Assembly (NCBI RefSeq): GCF_025361915.1
Contig: NZ_JANYJC010000107.1
Span: 1-36,694, forward strand
Reading direction: 5' to 3'
Origin: Chamaesiphon sp. GL140_3_metabinner_50
Lineage (GTDB): Bacteria; Cyanobacteriota; Cyanobacteriia; Cyanobacteriales; Chamaesiphonaceae
Length of the DNA: 36,694 nucleotides
Position numbers and translations under genes: made by a program
Shown here: piece after piece, positions 8,691 to 18,085 of the stretch
How the letters are laid out: the number at the start of each line of letters is the position of its first letter
Position numbering within the stretch: position 1 is the first letter of the stretch
The notes under the pieces: model-generated
What the model was told of the DNA's origin: nothing
Database searches by the model: none
Seen by the model: the letters and a program-made list of their open reading frames with translations, nothing else

Positions 8691-9356
8691 TTAATGATGT
8701 GAAAAAATATCCTCATACTGCAATATATCTAGCGCAACCAACGTAGGCAACACCTTAAAACAGTCCTGCGCTAGTTCCCACCGATCTTCGCGTTGCAACT
8801 TGGCAGTCAATTTTTGACGCATACTAATTAAATATCGAACATCATTAGCCGCATAGCGGAGTTGGTGTTCCGAGAGATTTTCGGCATCGCCCCAATCGGA
8901 ACATTGAGCAGATTTGTCGAGATCGACACCTTCGAGTTGAGATACTAATTCCTTCAAACCATGACGGTTTGAGTAGGTACGAATCAGTTTACTAGCAATT
9001 TTAGTACAAAATATTGGCTGAGTTTCGATACCCAAACGGTAACTGAGTTGTGCCACATCGAATCTGGCAAAATGAAAAACCTTCGTAACGGTGGTAGATT
9101 GCATCACCTGTTGTAAATTTGGTGCGGTTGTTTGTCCTTTGGCAATCCGAATTACCGTCAGGGCACCAGGTGAAAATAATTGTACTAAGCACAGCCTGTC
9201 GCGATGATAGTTCAATCCCATTGTCTCAGTATCGACAGCGATCGATTCTGCCTGGAGATATTTGGCAGTGAGAGCATCATCTAGATCTCGATCGCAAATT
9301 TGAAAGTCTTCCATATTGAGAGCTGGTGAGATAGCACGATCTACATCATAAGACAT
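8691..9356 (-). CDS. Ribonuclease D-like 3'-5' exonuclease
   Basis: DEDDy motifs: AVDTETMGLNYHRDRLCLVQL; VFHFARFDVAQL; YAANDVRYLISMRQKL. Confidence 0.9.
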   Translation of the reverse strand: MSYDVDRAISPALNMEDFQICDRDLDDALTAKYLQAESIAVDTETMGLNYHRDRLCLVQLFSPGALTVIRIAKGQTTAPNLQQVMQSTTVTKVFHFARFDVAQLSYRLGIETQPIFCTKIASKLIRTYSNRHGLKELVSQLEGVDLDKSAQCSDWGDAENLSEHQLRYAANDVRYLISMRQKLTAKLQREDRWELAQDCFKVLPTLVALDILQYEDIFSHH

Positions 9357-9359
9357 AGA

Positions 9360-9965
9360 CTAGTCAGCATCTTTAACGTACCAAGCTTTGCGAATAAATA
9401 TTTGTGTAAAGTAATATTCGCCCTTAGAGTTTTGGACGATGCCGATGCCAGTAAGATCGTATGGCCCTGTCATATTATCTTGGTGTCCGGGACTTTCGAT
9501 CCAGCCTTGAACGGCAACTAAATCTGGTTGTCCGTAGCCCATATTGTAAGCCACATTCTCGGCAGCCTTACGGTAGACGATCGTCTGCGCGATCGAATCC
9601 GCACGTTCGTGAAAACCGTCATGATTCATATTCCGATCCCTAGCCATCTTTTCGCTATGTGCCTTAGCCTGAGCCGAAATAGCTGGATCGATTGTCAGTG
9701 GTGGTAAATTGCGAGACTGGCGATATTTATTGACTAGGTTATAAGTGTCCAATTCTAAGCGAGTTAGCACAGGGTTAGATGTCGATTGAGGATTATTGTA
9801 GGCGCGTTTGGTCGGCGCGGCAGTTTCTGGAGGAGCTTCTTGCCCAGTGGCGGCACTAATCGATCGATCGGCGGGTATACTAATGCTAATATCGGCACGA
9901 ACTGTTGCTGTTATCCCCAAGACGGTAGCAACTACACAGAAAGTGCCCAAAAAACCGTATTTCAT
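9360..9965 (-). CDS. CAP (SCP/PR1)-domain secreted protein
   Basis: Signal peptide MKYGFLGTFCVVATVLGITATVRA; YNLVNKYRQSRNLPPLTIDPAISAQAKAHSEKMA; VQGWIESPGHQDNMTGPYDLTGIGI. Confidence 0.9.
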   Translation of the reverse strand: MKYGFLGTFCVVATVLGITATVRADISISIPADRSISAATGQEAPPETAAPTKRAYNNPQSTSNPVLTRLELDTYNLVNKYRQSRNLPPLTIDPAISAQAKAHSEKMARDRNMNHDGFHERADSIAQTIVYRKAAENVAYNMGYGQPDLVAVQGWIESPGHQDNMTGPYDLTGIGIVQNSKGEYYFTQIFIRKAWYVKDAD

Positions 9966-10185
9966 CTGAATTTACTCAACTTGTGTAGATCTAGCCGTAG
10001 GAGTAGTAAATGTCGCTAGGTCGTCAGCAACTGCGCCTGTGGTTAAACCCAAGATGACATCAAAATTTACAATCCACTGCGATCGATCTCACTATATAAG
10101 GATGTAATCTGAGAATCGATCGACTTCGATCGTCTTGCCTGAGAATTCGCTAAAATAGTAACTAAGATCGCTTGAGACTATCACT

Positions 10186-10875
10186 ATGACATCCTATTCT
10201 GCTGCCTCTGCTCGCGCTGAAATGAGTGAATTGCGTCGGCTTAAAAGCTTGCTGCCACCCGAATTGCAAAGCTGGGTAACGGTAGAAACTACCGTCGAAG
10301 TCAATCCGCCTTTGGTGCGGAGTGAAGAATTGGGCAAAGATCAAGTCGAAATTCAGATCGATTTAGTCAAGTGGGAACGTCTGGCTCTGGATCAACGCAA
10401 TTTATTGTTCTGGCATGAAGTCGCCCGCGTTCAAAACGATACAATCTCGCGCGATGGCTGGGAAATGGCTGCGCTGGCGATCGGTTTAGGCGGTGCTGTG
10501 GGAGAGTTATGGGTACAGGATGGGTTGCTACTAATCCTGGCTCTGGGACTATGCGGCGTGTCTGGGTATCGGCTCTATTCTCGCAATAATAGCGATCGAC
10601 ATCTCAAAGAAGCCATCGATGCCGATGAAAAAGCGATCGCCCTAGCCACCCGCTTTGGATACACGCTCCCCAATGCTTACAAGAGTCTGGGCAGTGCCTT
10701 AAAAACTCTCACTGATGATACTCCTAAAAAGAGCAAACGCAAGCACTATGAGTCCCGTCTCGATGCACTCAAACGCAGTGCTACTAAAGCCAAAGATAAA
10801 GTCGATCGCAATCGGACTTCTACTCGCTCCCGCGCGCTAGCAGACGATCGTGAGAATCGCGAAAGCTATCGATAA
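10186..10875 (+). CDS. DUF3318-family cyanobacterial protein
   Basis: SELRRLKSLLPPELQSWVTVE...LLFWHEVARVQND; typical cyanobacterial membrane protein architecture. Confidence 0.8.
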   Translation: MTSYSAASARAEMSELRRLKSLLPPELQSWVTVETTVEVNPPLVRSEELGKDQVEIQIDLVKWERLALDQRNLLFWHEVARVQNDTISRDGWEMAALAIGLGGAVGELWVQDGLLLILALGLCGVSGYRLYSRNNSDRHLKEAIDADEKAIALATRFGYTLPNAYKSLGSALKTLTDDTPKKSKRKHYESRLDALKRSATKAKDKVDRNRTSTRSRALADDRENRESYR

Positions 10876-10970
10876 ACACGCTGATGCTGCAAATCAGGGT
10901 AGGGGCAATTCATGAATTGCTACTACCCTAGATTTTTATGGGAAATCTTTGGGACGATCGAGATCGCATC

Positions 10971-11008
10971 AAAAAGCCCGACTGCTTTCAGCAAGAATCG
11001 GGCTTTTT
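10971..11008. terminator. Bidirectional intrinsic terminator between convergent genes
   Basis: AAAAAGCCCGA ... TCGGGCTTTTT with nested TGCT-ttc-AGCA. Confidence 0.85.
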
Positions 11009-11035
11009 AACACATACTTATTAATAGAACTCAAT

Positions 11036-11587
11036 TTAGACAGCTAATTCTAATAAAGCTGGATGTGGATTAGTACCAGTTAGAATGAGCCGGAGATCTG
11101 TAGGGATCTTGGTGAGAAAATCGAGCGCGGCTTCGATACTAATTAACCCCAACTCGATCGATAGACTTAGATCGTCTAAAATCAACAAAGAATATTCACT
11201 CGATCGATCGTTATTAGTAGCAGATCCAGCTACATTGCGAACGTGCTTCCATAACTGCTCGAAATTGTGTAATTCTAGATCGTTTAAATCGGAGATCGAA
11301 ATATTCCGAATTAAATTGCAACGAATCCAATCTAGATTTTGAGCCAGATTGACAATGCGATCGTGTCCTTGCCAAATGCCACCTTTAAGTAGTTGGACGA
11401 TTAATACTCTTTGTCCCGTACTGGCAAGTTTAAGTGCATTAGCAACGATCTCGGTGCAAAATCGATCGGCTGGTGTATCGATAATCTCGATATGTTTGTG
11501 AAGTGGTGCTGAATCGGGATGAAGTGAAGTGTTACGATTAAGCGCAGAATTTTCTGGATGACTATTTAGTTGTGCAATCATATTCAA
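11036..11587 (-). CDS. P-loop-NTPase-like protein, BtuR/CobO-related fold with degenerate Walker A
   Basis: GQRVLIVQLLKGG, YSLLILDDLSLSIELGLISIEAALDFLTKIPTDLRLILTGTNPHPALLELA resembles BtuR C-terminal half; no GxxxxGK(S/T) near the N-terminus. Confidence 0.7.
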   Translation of the reverse strand: MNMIAQLNSHPENSALNRNTSLHPDSAPLHKHIEIIDTPADRFCTEIVANALKLASTGQRVLIVQLLKGGIWQGHDRIVNLAQNLDWIRCNLIRNISISDLNDLELHNFEQLWKHVRNVAGSATNNDRSSEYSLLILDDLSLSIELGLISIEAALDFLTKIPTDLRLILTGTNPHPALLELAV

Positions 11588-11787
11588 CGTAAAATGAGCC
11601 GCGTTTCATTCAAAAGGTGTACTATTACAGGCGATTCCTGTCCAGCTCGGCAGTCTATAGTAGACAATATATAGCGTTTCGTTCCGTGCGCTTATCCAGT
11701 GAAACACTAAATATACGATCGGTCAAGTAGTACTTAATAGCTAGTAGCTCGATCTGGTTTCCGATCTTCATTCTCCCTGAATTCTAC

Positions 11788-12531
11788 ATGCAACGCCAAG
11801 ACCGCCAACCGAATAAATTACGTCAAGTGAGCTTCCAGAGCGGCTTTACCAAATTTGCTACCAGTTCTGTATTGACTAGGTGTGGCGACACGCAGGTACT
11901 GTGTACCGTCACCATAACCAACGGCGTACCCAGGTTTTTGGCAGGAACGGGGACAGGCTGGCTGACAGCCGAATACCGAATGCTACCGGGTGCGACACCC
12001 CAACGTCACGAGCGCGAACTGATGAAGTTATCGGGACGCACGCAAGAAATCCAAAGACTCATCGGTCGGAGTTTGCGATCGACCCTCGATTTTGCCGCCC
12101 TGGGAGAGAAAACAATCCTAGTTGATGCAGATGTCCTCCAGGCAGATGCAGGCACCCGCACGACGGCAATAACTGGCGGATACGTGGCATTAGTGCAAGC
12201 TATCCATCGACTCGTGAAGCGGGGAGAATTGAGTCACTCGCCAATCGTTCGTCAAGTTGCAGCGGTGTCGGTGGGCTTAGTTGCTGGGAGCGCGTTTTTA
12301 GATCTGGACTACCCAGAAGATGTCGCGGCTGATGTCGATTTTAATGTGGTAATGACCGATAATCGGGAATTAATTGAGGTGCAGGGCACGGCAGAATCGG
12401 GGAGTTTTAGCCGCCAGCAACTGAATGAGTTGCTAGATCTTGCCGATACGGGAATTCAGGAATTGATGGCGATGCAAAATGCCGAAATTGCTGCGACGAC
12501 TGGTAATACGGTTCGGTTAGTCAGCGACTGA
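11788..12531 (+). CDS. rph: Ribonuclease PH
   Basis: [90 protein letters not shown]. Confidence 0.95.
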   Translation: MQRQDRQPNKLRQVSFQSGFTKFATSSVLTRCGDTQVLCTVTITNGVPRFLAGTGTGWLTAEYRMLPGATPQRHERELMKLSGRTQEIQRLIGRSLRSTLDFAALGEKTILVDADVLQADAGTRTTAITGGYVALVQAIHRLVKRGELSHSPIVRQVAAVSVGLVAGSAFLDLDYPEDVAADVDFNVVMTDNRELIEVQGTAESGSFSRQQLNELLDLADTGIQELMAMQNAEIAATTGNTVRLVSD

Positions 12532-12722
12532 AGTCGCCGCTAATGATGCAAAGTCCGCCTTCGCGGACTAGTTTATTAGACTTCCTGCAAAAGTTAGGGG
12601 CTAGGGAATAGGAAAAGTTTTAGATGAAAACAGTATTGAAAAAGGTTGTGTTTTTACTTTCGCAGGAGATCTATTAGTCCGCGTAGGCGGACTTTGCAAC
12701 ATCAGCCACGACTTCAGTCGTA
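12524..12722. repeat. Compound palindromic element with a nested MITE-like insertion
   Basis: Left arm CGACTGAAGTCGCCGCTAATGATGCAAAGTCCGCCTTCGCGGACTA is matched by the reverse complement of the right arm, CGACTGAAGTCGTGGCTGATGTTGCAAAGTCCGCCTACGCGGACTA; each arm contains its own AGTCCGC-N4-GCGGACT hairpin. Confidence 0.85.
12579..12671. mobile_element. MITE-like element copy 1, TA-flanked
   Basis: Ends GACTTCCTGCAAAAGT...ACTTTCGCAGGAGATC; shares both ends and internal AAACAGTA..TG(T/A)TTTTTACTTTC with 30005-30135. Confidence 0.7.
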
Positions 12723-12746
12723 GGCATTCTCAGGTAGCAACTCAGG

Positions 12747-13760
12747 TTACTTAACCAATTCTTTCAGCGGTAGTTCGCTACCCTGTGACTTTTTTTCCCA
12801 GGCTAAAGCCGTGCGAACGATAATATCGAGATCGTTATACTGTGGTTTCCATCCTAGTGTTTGGGTAATGCGTTCGGCAGCAGCAATCACGCAAGCAGGG
12901 TCGCCAGCACGACGTTCGGCTTCGATAACGGTAAAATCTACACCGGATATCTCTTTGACTTTTTCGATGACTTGGCGGACGCTATAACCCTGTCCGTAGC
13001 CACAGTTGAGAATCTGACTCGCAGCTCGTCCATCGAGATAGATCAGTGCATCTACATGCGCGCGTGCGAGATCGTCAACATGAATGTAGTCACGAATACC
13101 CGTACCATCGGGAGTATCAAAATTGGTACCAAAGATACTCACATTGTCTCGTCTACCTAAAGCTGCATCGCAAGCTACTTTGATCAGGTGCGTGGCTTTT
13201 TTGCCAGATTGTCCTAAGTTTCCGCCAATTTCGGCTCCAGCTACATTAAAATACCTAAGAATGACATATTTAAAATTAGTATTCGCAATCGCATAATCCC
13301 GAATTAACCGTTCGCTCATCAGTTTAGAACTACCATAGGGATTGAGCGGTTCTGGAGCAGTTTCTTCGGTAATCGGGTTGACAGTTGGCTGTCCGTATAC
13401 CGCCGCCGTACTGGAAAAAATAAATTTATTTACGCCAAATTGCTCGCAGCAGTGGAGCAAGTTTAGAGTATTGGCTGTATTATTGCTGTAGTAAGCCAAG
13501 GGCTTAACGACCGATTCTGGGACAGAAATACTGGCAGCAAAGTGTAAAACAGCGTCAAAATTATGTTCTGTAAAGACTCGTTCTAGCTGTTGTCGATCGG
13601 CTAAATCTCCCAAAGCTAGCTTACCAGTAGTTATCGCACTGGTCGTACCTGTAGAAAGATTATCATAGATGACGATTTCATAGCCAGCTCGACCCAATTG
13701 GGCGATCGTGTGAGAACCGATATAACCAGCACCACCAGTAACTAAAATTTGTTGATTCAT
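12747..13760 (-). CDS. galE: UDP-glucose 4-epimerase
   Basis: ILVTGGAGYIGSHTIAQLGRAGYEIVIYDNLSTG; YGSSKLMSERLIRDYA; GTGIRDYIHVDDLARAH. Confidence 0.94.
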   Translation of the reverse strand: MNQQILVTGGAGYIGSHTIAQLGRAGYEIVIYDNLSTGTTSAITTGKLALGDLADRQQLERVFTEHNFDAVLHFAASISVPESVVKPLAYYSNNTANTLNLLHCCEQFGVNKFIFSSTAAVYGQPTVNPITEETAPEPLNPYGSSKLMSERLIRDYAIANTNFKYVILRYFNVAGAEIGGNLGQSGKKATHLIKVACDAALGRRDNVSIFGTNFDTPDGTGIRDYIHVDDLARAHVDALIYLDGRAASQILNCGYGQGYSVRQVIEKVKEISGVDFTVIEAERRAGDPACVIAAAERITQTLGWKPQYNDLDIIVRTALAWEKKSQGSELPLKELVK

Positions 13761-14096
13761 CGGAATTTCAATTGGATAAAATAGGTTACAGGATGGTATT
13801 ACTAATTTAGTGTATTAGTTGTGGCTACTGAGTTACGAATCCTAACGCTGCTAAATACAACTTGGGCTGGCAATCTGTTTAGACATCTAGACAAGATTAA
13901 TATACCTCTTTATTTTATACCAGTGAATCTCCGTGGATGACAAGAGTTAGTTTTGAACTAATTGCGACAATTCAACCTTGACAACCGAGCATCTTGGCGA
14001 TCGCCACTCATATATTTAATAGATATTTAGTATATTTAAGAGGATGGCACGACGATCTGTAATGTCGATCCCGACACTCTGAGTCTGGCTGTCAAA

Positions 14097-14531
14097 CTAC
14101 TTCCATCGTTTAGCTAATAACTGTTCCTCCAATGCCGCAATCCGGTTGTATGCAGCAGTTAATTGAGCGGTAAGTCGTTGAATCTGAATTTGTGGGGATA
14201 AATCTTGTTCTTTAATTTGGTGGTGACTGATTTCTACGCCACTACTATCGATCAAAACATCCTGTTGGGCAATTACCGATTCACTCTCGCGATGATAATT
14301 AGAGCTGCCAAAGTAGTCTCCATATCCATAGCGACGATAGCTAGAAGCTGGTACGTTACTTGTGGGCGAGAGATCTTCACGGTTGAGCGGATATCTAATC
14401 GAAGTTTCTTCTCCGCCAACATTCGGGGAATCGAGCGTCTCGAAGACATGTTGGTTCAATCGATCGACGATCTGATAGACTCGATCGACCTTCCGGGTCA
14501 AGGTACTAATCTGTTGTTGGATTGATTCCAT
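14097..14531 (-). CDS. Hypothetical protein with terminal coiled-coil segments
   Basis: MESIQQQISTLTRKVDRVYQIVDRLNQ N-terminus and IQRLTAQLTAAYNRIAALEEQLLAKRWK C-terminus. Confidence 0.55.
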   Translation of the reverse strand: MESIQQQISTLTRKVDRVYQIVDRLNQHVFETLDSPNVGGEETSIRYPLNREDLSPTSNVPASSYRRYGYGDYFGSSNYHRESESVIAQQDVLIDSSGVEISHHQIKEQDLSPQIQIQRLTAQLTAAYNRIAALEEQLLAKRWK

Positions 14532-14739
14532 CTTTTACCTTACAATAACTTTCAATAAGTTTAGATACTAAATTGAAATTTGGTGACTTATTGCTGAATT
14601 ATTTAACTTTTGATAAGTACAACAATCTTAATTATTAATTAATTATGGAACTGGATTTAGACGCTCGCCAGCAAATATAGATTATTATGTGAGTAACTTT
14701 AATTGAGCGAATGTCAATATTGAAATTATTACTAAAAAA

Positions 14740-15369
14740 ATGCTAGAAATTCAAGACTTTTTTGCAGATTGTGTCGGCACCTGGAAGACCGAGCGGACGT
14801 ATCATTATCCGCGCCATAATGAGGTAGAACGCTCATATACCGAATTTAACGTAGCTGGATTGGAAGCTGCCGAAAAATATCAAATTTCTTCAGCTTTTTT
14901 ACCACTTGGTAGCATGGAAGCCTCGACACAGATCGATCTATTTCCTGGATTTAGGATCGACTTCAATACAGTGTCAGAAAAAGGGGAGCGAGTCGCCATG
15001 AACCTAAAAGCTCTATTTGTGCCCGATCGATCTATTAGTAAGCCCGATCTACTGCCGAGCGATCCACTTGCACCAGCTCTCCCCTTAGTCGCCGAAATTC
15101 CCGATAGTCCCGAACTAATCAGAGGTTTATATTTACGAGATGAAGGGTATTTAGAATCTGGGACGATTACTGGTCGATTTACCTATCAACCCACTCGGCA
15201 AACTTTAGAATTAGTCACATATTACAGTCGATCGGTGGCAGTCGATCGGCTGCAATTAATAAATTCTCACTCGCGACTGCGGACGATAGTGACCTATCGC
15301 CGTCCCGAACCCGGCGCGGTACCTACAGAAATCGATTTAGTTGGATTTGGATTAGAGCAAAAATCTTAG
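14740..15369 (+). CDS. CpcS/CpeS-family phycobiliprotein lyase-like protein
   Basis: DFFADCVGTWKTERTYHYPRHNEVERSYTEFNV; calycin-like lyase length and pattern. Confidence 0.72.
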   Translation: MLEIQDFFADCVGTWKTERTYHYPRHNEVERSYTEFNVAGLEAAEKYQISSAFLPLGSMEASTQIDLFPGFRIDFNTVSEKGERVAMNLKALFVPDRSISKPDLLPSDPLAPALPLVAEIPDSPELIRGLYLRDEGYLESGTITGRFTYQPTRQTLELVTYYSRSVAVDRLQLINSHSRLRTIVTYRRPEPGAVPTEIDLVGFGLEQKS

Positions 15370-15395
15370 GGATGGGAGATGGGAGATGGGAGGTT
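15368..15395. repeat. 7-bp short tandem repeat (GATGGGA)n
   Basis: gggatgggagatgggagatgggag. Confidence 0.85.
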
Positions 15396-15402
15396 AAACT
15401 CC

Positions 15403-16104
15403 ATGAGTGAATTCGAGCAAATTGGTAATTTTCAGTTACTGCCAGCGGAACTGTTACCACTCTTGAAAAGATATCAACTGCTACCAGGAATCGTCCGCGA
15501 AATGACGATCGATCGGGCGATTATCGGCGTTGAGTGTAGCGATGACGAGCAAATTGTCGCGCTCAAGCAATTTTACGATCGCGAAAGCTTGACAACGGAA
15601 GAGCGGCTGCAATATTGGCTTAATTTTCATTATTTGGATCGTCAACAATTAGCCGAAATCGCAATTCGTCAGTTTAAAATTGCGAAATTCAAACAGCAAA
15701 CTTGGGGTCATCAAATATCCTCCCATTTTCTCAAACGCAAAGGGCAACTAGATCGGATTATCTATTCATTAATTCGGACTAAAGAGCTAGGCATCGCCCA
15801 AGAAATCTATTTTAGATCGATCGCAGGCGAACAAAGTTTTACAGAGCTTGCTACTGCATATTCTGAAGGTGCTGAGTCGCAAACTGGCGGACTAATCGGC
15901 CCTGTAGAAATTAGCGTACCGCATCCCGCGATCGCCCAGGCAATTGCGACTCAACCATTAGGGCAGGTTTGCCCGCCGATGCACCTGGAAGAATGGTATG
16001 TCGTCGTGCGTCCCGAAAAAATTATTCCCGCTCAATTAGACGAACCAATGCGCCAACGGCTGCTCGATGAATTATTTCAGATTTGGCTGCAAGAGCAAAT
16101 TTAG
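15403..16104 (+). CDS. PpiC/SurA-type peptidylprolyl isomerase-like protein
   Basis: ORF 15379..16104; AQEIYFRSIAGEQSFTELATAYSEGAESQTGGLIGPVEISVPHPAIAQAIATQPLGQV parvulin pattern. The ORF-track start at 15379 lies in the heptamer repeat, so 15403 (MSEFEQIG) is preferred. Confidence 0.75.
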   Translation: MSEFEQIGNFQLLPAELLPLLKRYQLLPGIVREMTIDRAIIGVECSDDEQIVALKQFYDRESLTTEERLQYWLNFHYLDRQQLAEIAIRQFKIAKFKQQTWGHQISSHFLKRKGQLDRIIYSLIRTKELGIAQEIYFRSIAGEQSFTELATAYSEGAESQTGGLIGPVEISVPHPAIAQAIATQPLGQVCPPMHLEEWYVVVRPEKIIPAQLDEPMRQRLLDELFQIWLQEQI

Positions 16105-16151
16105 TTGGGAGATGGGAGTAAGGAGTACAGTTCGGCTATCGCTCACTGACC

Positions 16152-16195
16152 GGAGTAAGGAGTAAGGAGTAAAGAGTAAAGAGTAAGGAGTGTGG
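16152..16195. repeat. 7-bp short tandem repeat (GAGTAAG/GAGTAAA)n
   Basis: ggagtaaggagtaaggagtaaagagtaaagagtaaggagt. Confidence 0.88.
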
Positions 16196-16224
16196 GGAAG
16201 CTTGAGGCGACTGAGTTATTTAAA

Positions 16225-16264
16225 GATTCACTATCCACTATCCACTATTCACTATTCACTATCC
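16225..16264. repeat. 7-bp short tandem repeat (ACTATCC/ACTATTC)n
   Basis: ttcactatccactatccactattcactattcactatccc. Confidence 0.88.
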
Positions 16265-16267
16265 CCT

Positions 16268-17437
16268 TTACACACAAGCTAATTGTGGAATTTGGCGGGC
16301 GAGAATTTGTTTTAATGCCATCGCCGTCCAGTCGATATCTTCCACGGTGGTGCCTTTGCCGAGCGTGAGTCGAATTCCGCGTACTGCTTCGGTTTGGGTA
16401 TATCCCATCGCCAATAGAATCGGGCTGGGAGTAAGTTTGCCACTGGCACAAGCGGCTCCAGAACTGATGCCGATGCCAGCGAGGTTGAGTTGGCGGACGA
16501 TCGTTTTACCAGTGATGTTTGCTGTGGCATGACAATCGGGCAGGTGCAGACAAAAACTCAGGTGATGGGCGAGGCGGTGTAAGCGATCCCCGGTCGGAAT
16601 TAGGATCGGACAATCAGCTAAGAGATCGAATAAGCGATCGCGCAAACCGATTAGTCGATGATTTTCGGTGGTTAATTCTTCACTAGCTAGCTCTGCGGCG
16701 ATGCCAAATCCAGCGATTTGAGGCACTGCTTGAGTGCCAGATCGCCAGCCCATTTCTTGACCGCCGCCAGCTAATAGGGGCACTAGTTCTAACTCCGGAC
16801 GAATATACAGCGCGCCCGTACCTTGAGGGCCATACAGCTTGTGACTGGAGATTGAGAGTAGATCGATCCCCAGCGCGCGAACATCGATTGCCACTCTGCC
16901 AGCAGCCTGGACGGCATCGGTATGGAAATAAACTCGATACTGTTGACAAATAGCGGCTAATTCGGCGATCGGTTGAATGGTACCGACTTCACTTTGACCG
17001 TAAATTATCGACACCAAAACGGTATTCGGGCGAATTGCCGCAGCCAAATCTTGGGGATCGATCCGTCCCGCGCGATCGACTGGCAATCTAGTTACTTGCC
17101 ACCCTCTACTTTCTAACCAGCGTGCGGGCACTTCGATCGACGAATGTTCGACACTAGAAATAACTAAATGTTGCGGGGTTATATACAAATTGGTCACCCC
17201 TATAATCGCCTGATTATTAGCTTCAGTGCCTCCAGATGTAAAAGCGATCGCGTCGGGGTTAGCATTAATTAATGCTGCTACTTGAAATCTCGCTTGTTCG
17301 AGCGCGGTGGAAGCGCGTTCCCCCCACTGATGGATACTCGAAGGGTTGCCCCATTCTGAAGTGAGAATTCGGTGCATCGTCGCGATCGCTTCAGCGCGCA
17401 TTGGTGTGGTCGCACTATGATCTAGGTAAATCTGCAT
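16268..17437 (-). CDS. Cysteine desulfurase (NifS/IscS family)
   Basis: MQIYLDHSATTPMR; FTSGGTEANNQAI; SISSHKLYGPQGTGALYIRP; ISSGAACASGKLTPSPILLAMG. Confidence 0.94.
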   Translation of the reverse strand: MQIYLDHSATTPMRAEAIATMHRILTSEWGNPSSIHQWGERASTALEQARFQVAALINANPDAIAFTSGGTEANNQAIIGVTNLYITPQHLVISSVEHSSIEVPARWLESRGWQVTRLPVDRAGRIDPQDLAAAIRPNTVLVSIIYGQSEVGTIQPIAELAAICQQYRVYFHTDAVQAAGRVAIDVRALGIDLLSISSHKLYGPQGTGALYIRPELELVPLLAGGGQEMGWRSGTQAVPQIAGFGIAAELASEELTTENHRLIGLRDRLFDLLADCPILIPTGDRLHRLAHHLSFCLHLPDCHATANITGKTIVRQLNLAGIGISSGAACASGKLTPSPILLAMGYTQTEAVRGIRLTLGKGTTVEDIDWTAMALKQILARQIPQLACV

Positions 17438-17495
17438 GGGCTGGGATAGCTAATAATTTTCAGTCGATTTACAGGGGTGAATTTCAGCATTCACA

Positions 17496-17515
17496 TAGCT
17501 AGATTCCTCTAGCTA
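17496..17515. repeat. Perfect inverted repeat across the stop of the zinc-ribbon gene
   Basis: TAGCTAGA-TTCC-TCTAGCTA. Confidence 0.8.
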
Positions 17516-17889
17516 CCTGGTTTACAGATATTATAATCTTCATGCGATAGCACTTCTTTAGGTTTAAGAATGCCATCTTGCTCGAAACACAACATCCGGT
17601 AATTGCGAGTCACAGGAATGCTAATCACTAATCGGTTGTGGCGCAGCCTTTTACCACCAAACTCTCGATAGTTACGACGATCTTGTAACCCGATAATAAT
17701 ATTTCTAGCTTTTAAAACTACATGCGATGGTAAGCTTTTAAGATCGATCGGATCGAAGGCAAAGCTATCATGCCAGGTTCGTTTTTTCTCTTTCTTTTCA
17801 TTGACATCTACCTCTTCCTGGAGGCAGCGATGGCAAATCTGCCCGTAGCCTTTATGACCGCATTGAAACATTTTTCTGCGTCTGCTCAT
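17509..17889 (-). CDS. Zinc-ribbon protein with RelE/ParE-like C-terminal half
   Basis: ORF 17509..17898, likely start MSRRRKMFQCGHKGYGQICHRCLQEE (CxH..C..C); C-terminal GGKRLRHNRLVISIPVTRNYRMLCFEQDGILKPKEVLSHEDYN resembles the RelE/ParE core. Confidence 0.65.
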   Translation of the reverse strand: MSRRRKMFQCGHKGYGQICHRCLQEEVDVNEKKEKKRTWHDSFAFDPIDLKSLPSHVVLKARNIIIGLQDRRNYREFGGKRLRHNRLVISIPVTRNYRMLCFEQDGILKPKEVLSHEDYNICKPGS

Positions 17890-18026
17890 GATATACACCT
17901 CGATGTCTAATGTAGTTAGTAAAAATGGTAAGTAAGCAGTTACTAGTTATCTGCCTGGAAATTTGAACAACGATATCGATCTTACCTTTGATAAATTGAT
18001 AGAGATCGAAATACGATTCTATGTTA

Positions 18027-18049
18027 GCAAACATGACGGGCATGTTTGC
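18027..18049. repeat. Perfect inverted repeat, 9-bp arms, 5-nt loop
   Basis: GCAAACATG-ACGGG-CATGTTTGC. Confidence 0.85.
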
Positions 18050-18056
18050 CGTCGAT

Positions 18057-18085
18057 TCAGTAGCTGCTCTTCAAGCAGCTACTGA
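18057..18085. repeat. Perfect inverted repeat, 12-bp arms, 5-nt loop
   Basis: TCAGTAGCTGCT-CTTCA-AGCAGCTACTGA. Confidence 0.9.

Noticed and set aside
14740-15369. Phycobilisome gene cluster around the CpcS/CpeS-like gene
   Set aside because: No phycobiliprotein or linker genes nearby; only a single lyase-like gene.
16152-16264. Tandem repeats considered as a CRISPR array
   Set aside because: Period is 7 bp with no spacers; not CRISPR.
17852-18043. ORF 17852..18043 (-) as an antitoxin partner for the zinc-ribbon/RelE-like gene
   Set aside because: Overlaps the start of that gene in another frame and has no antitoxin-like sequence pattern.
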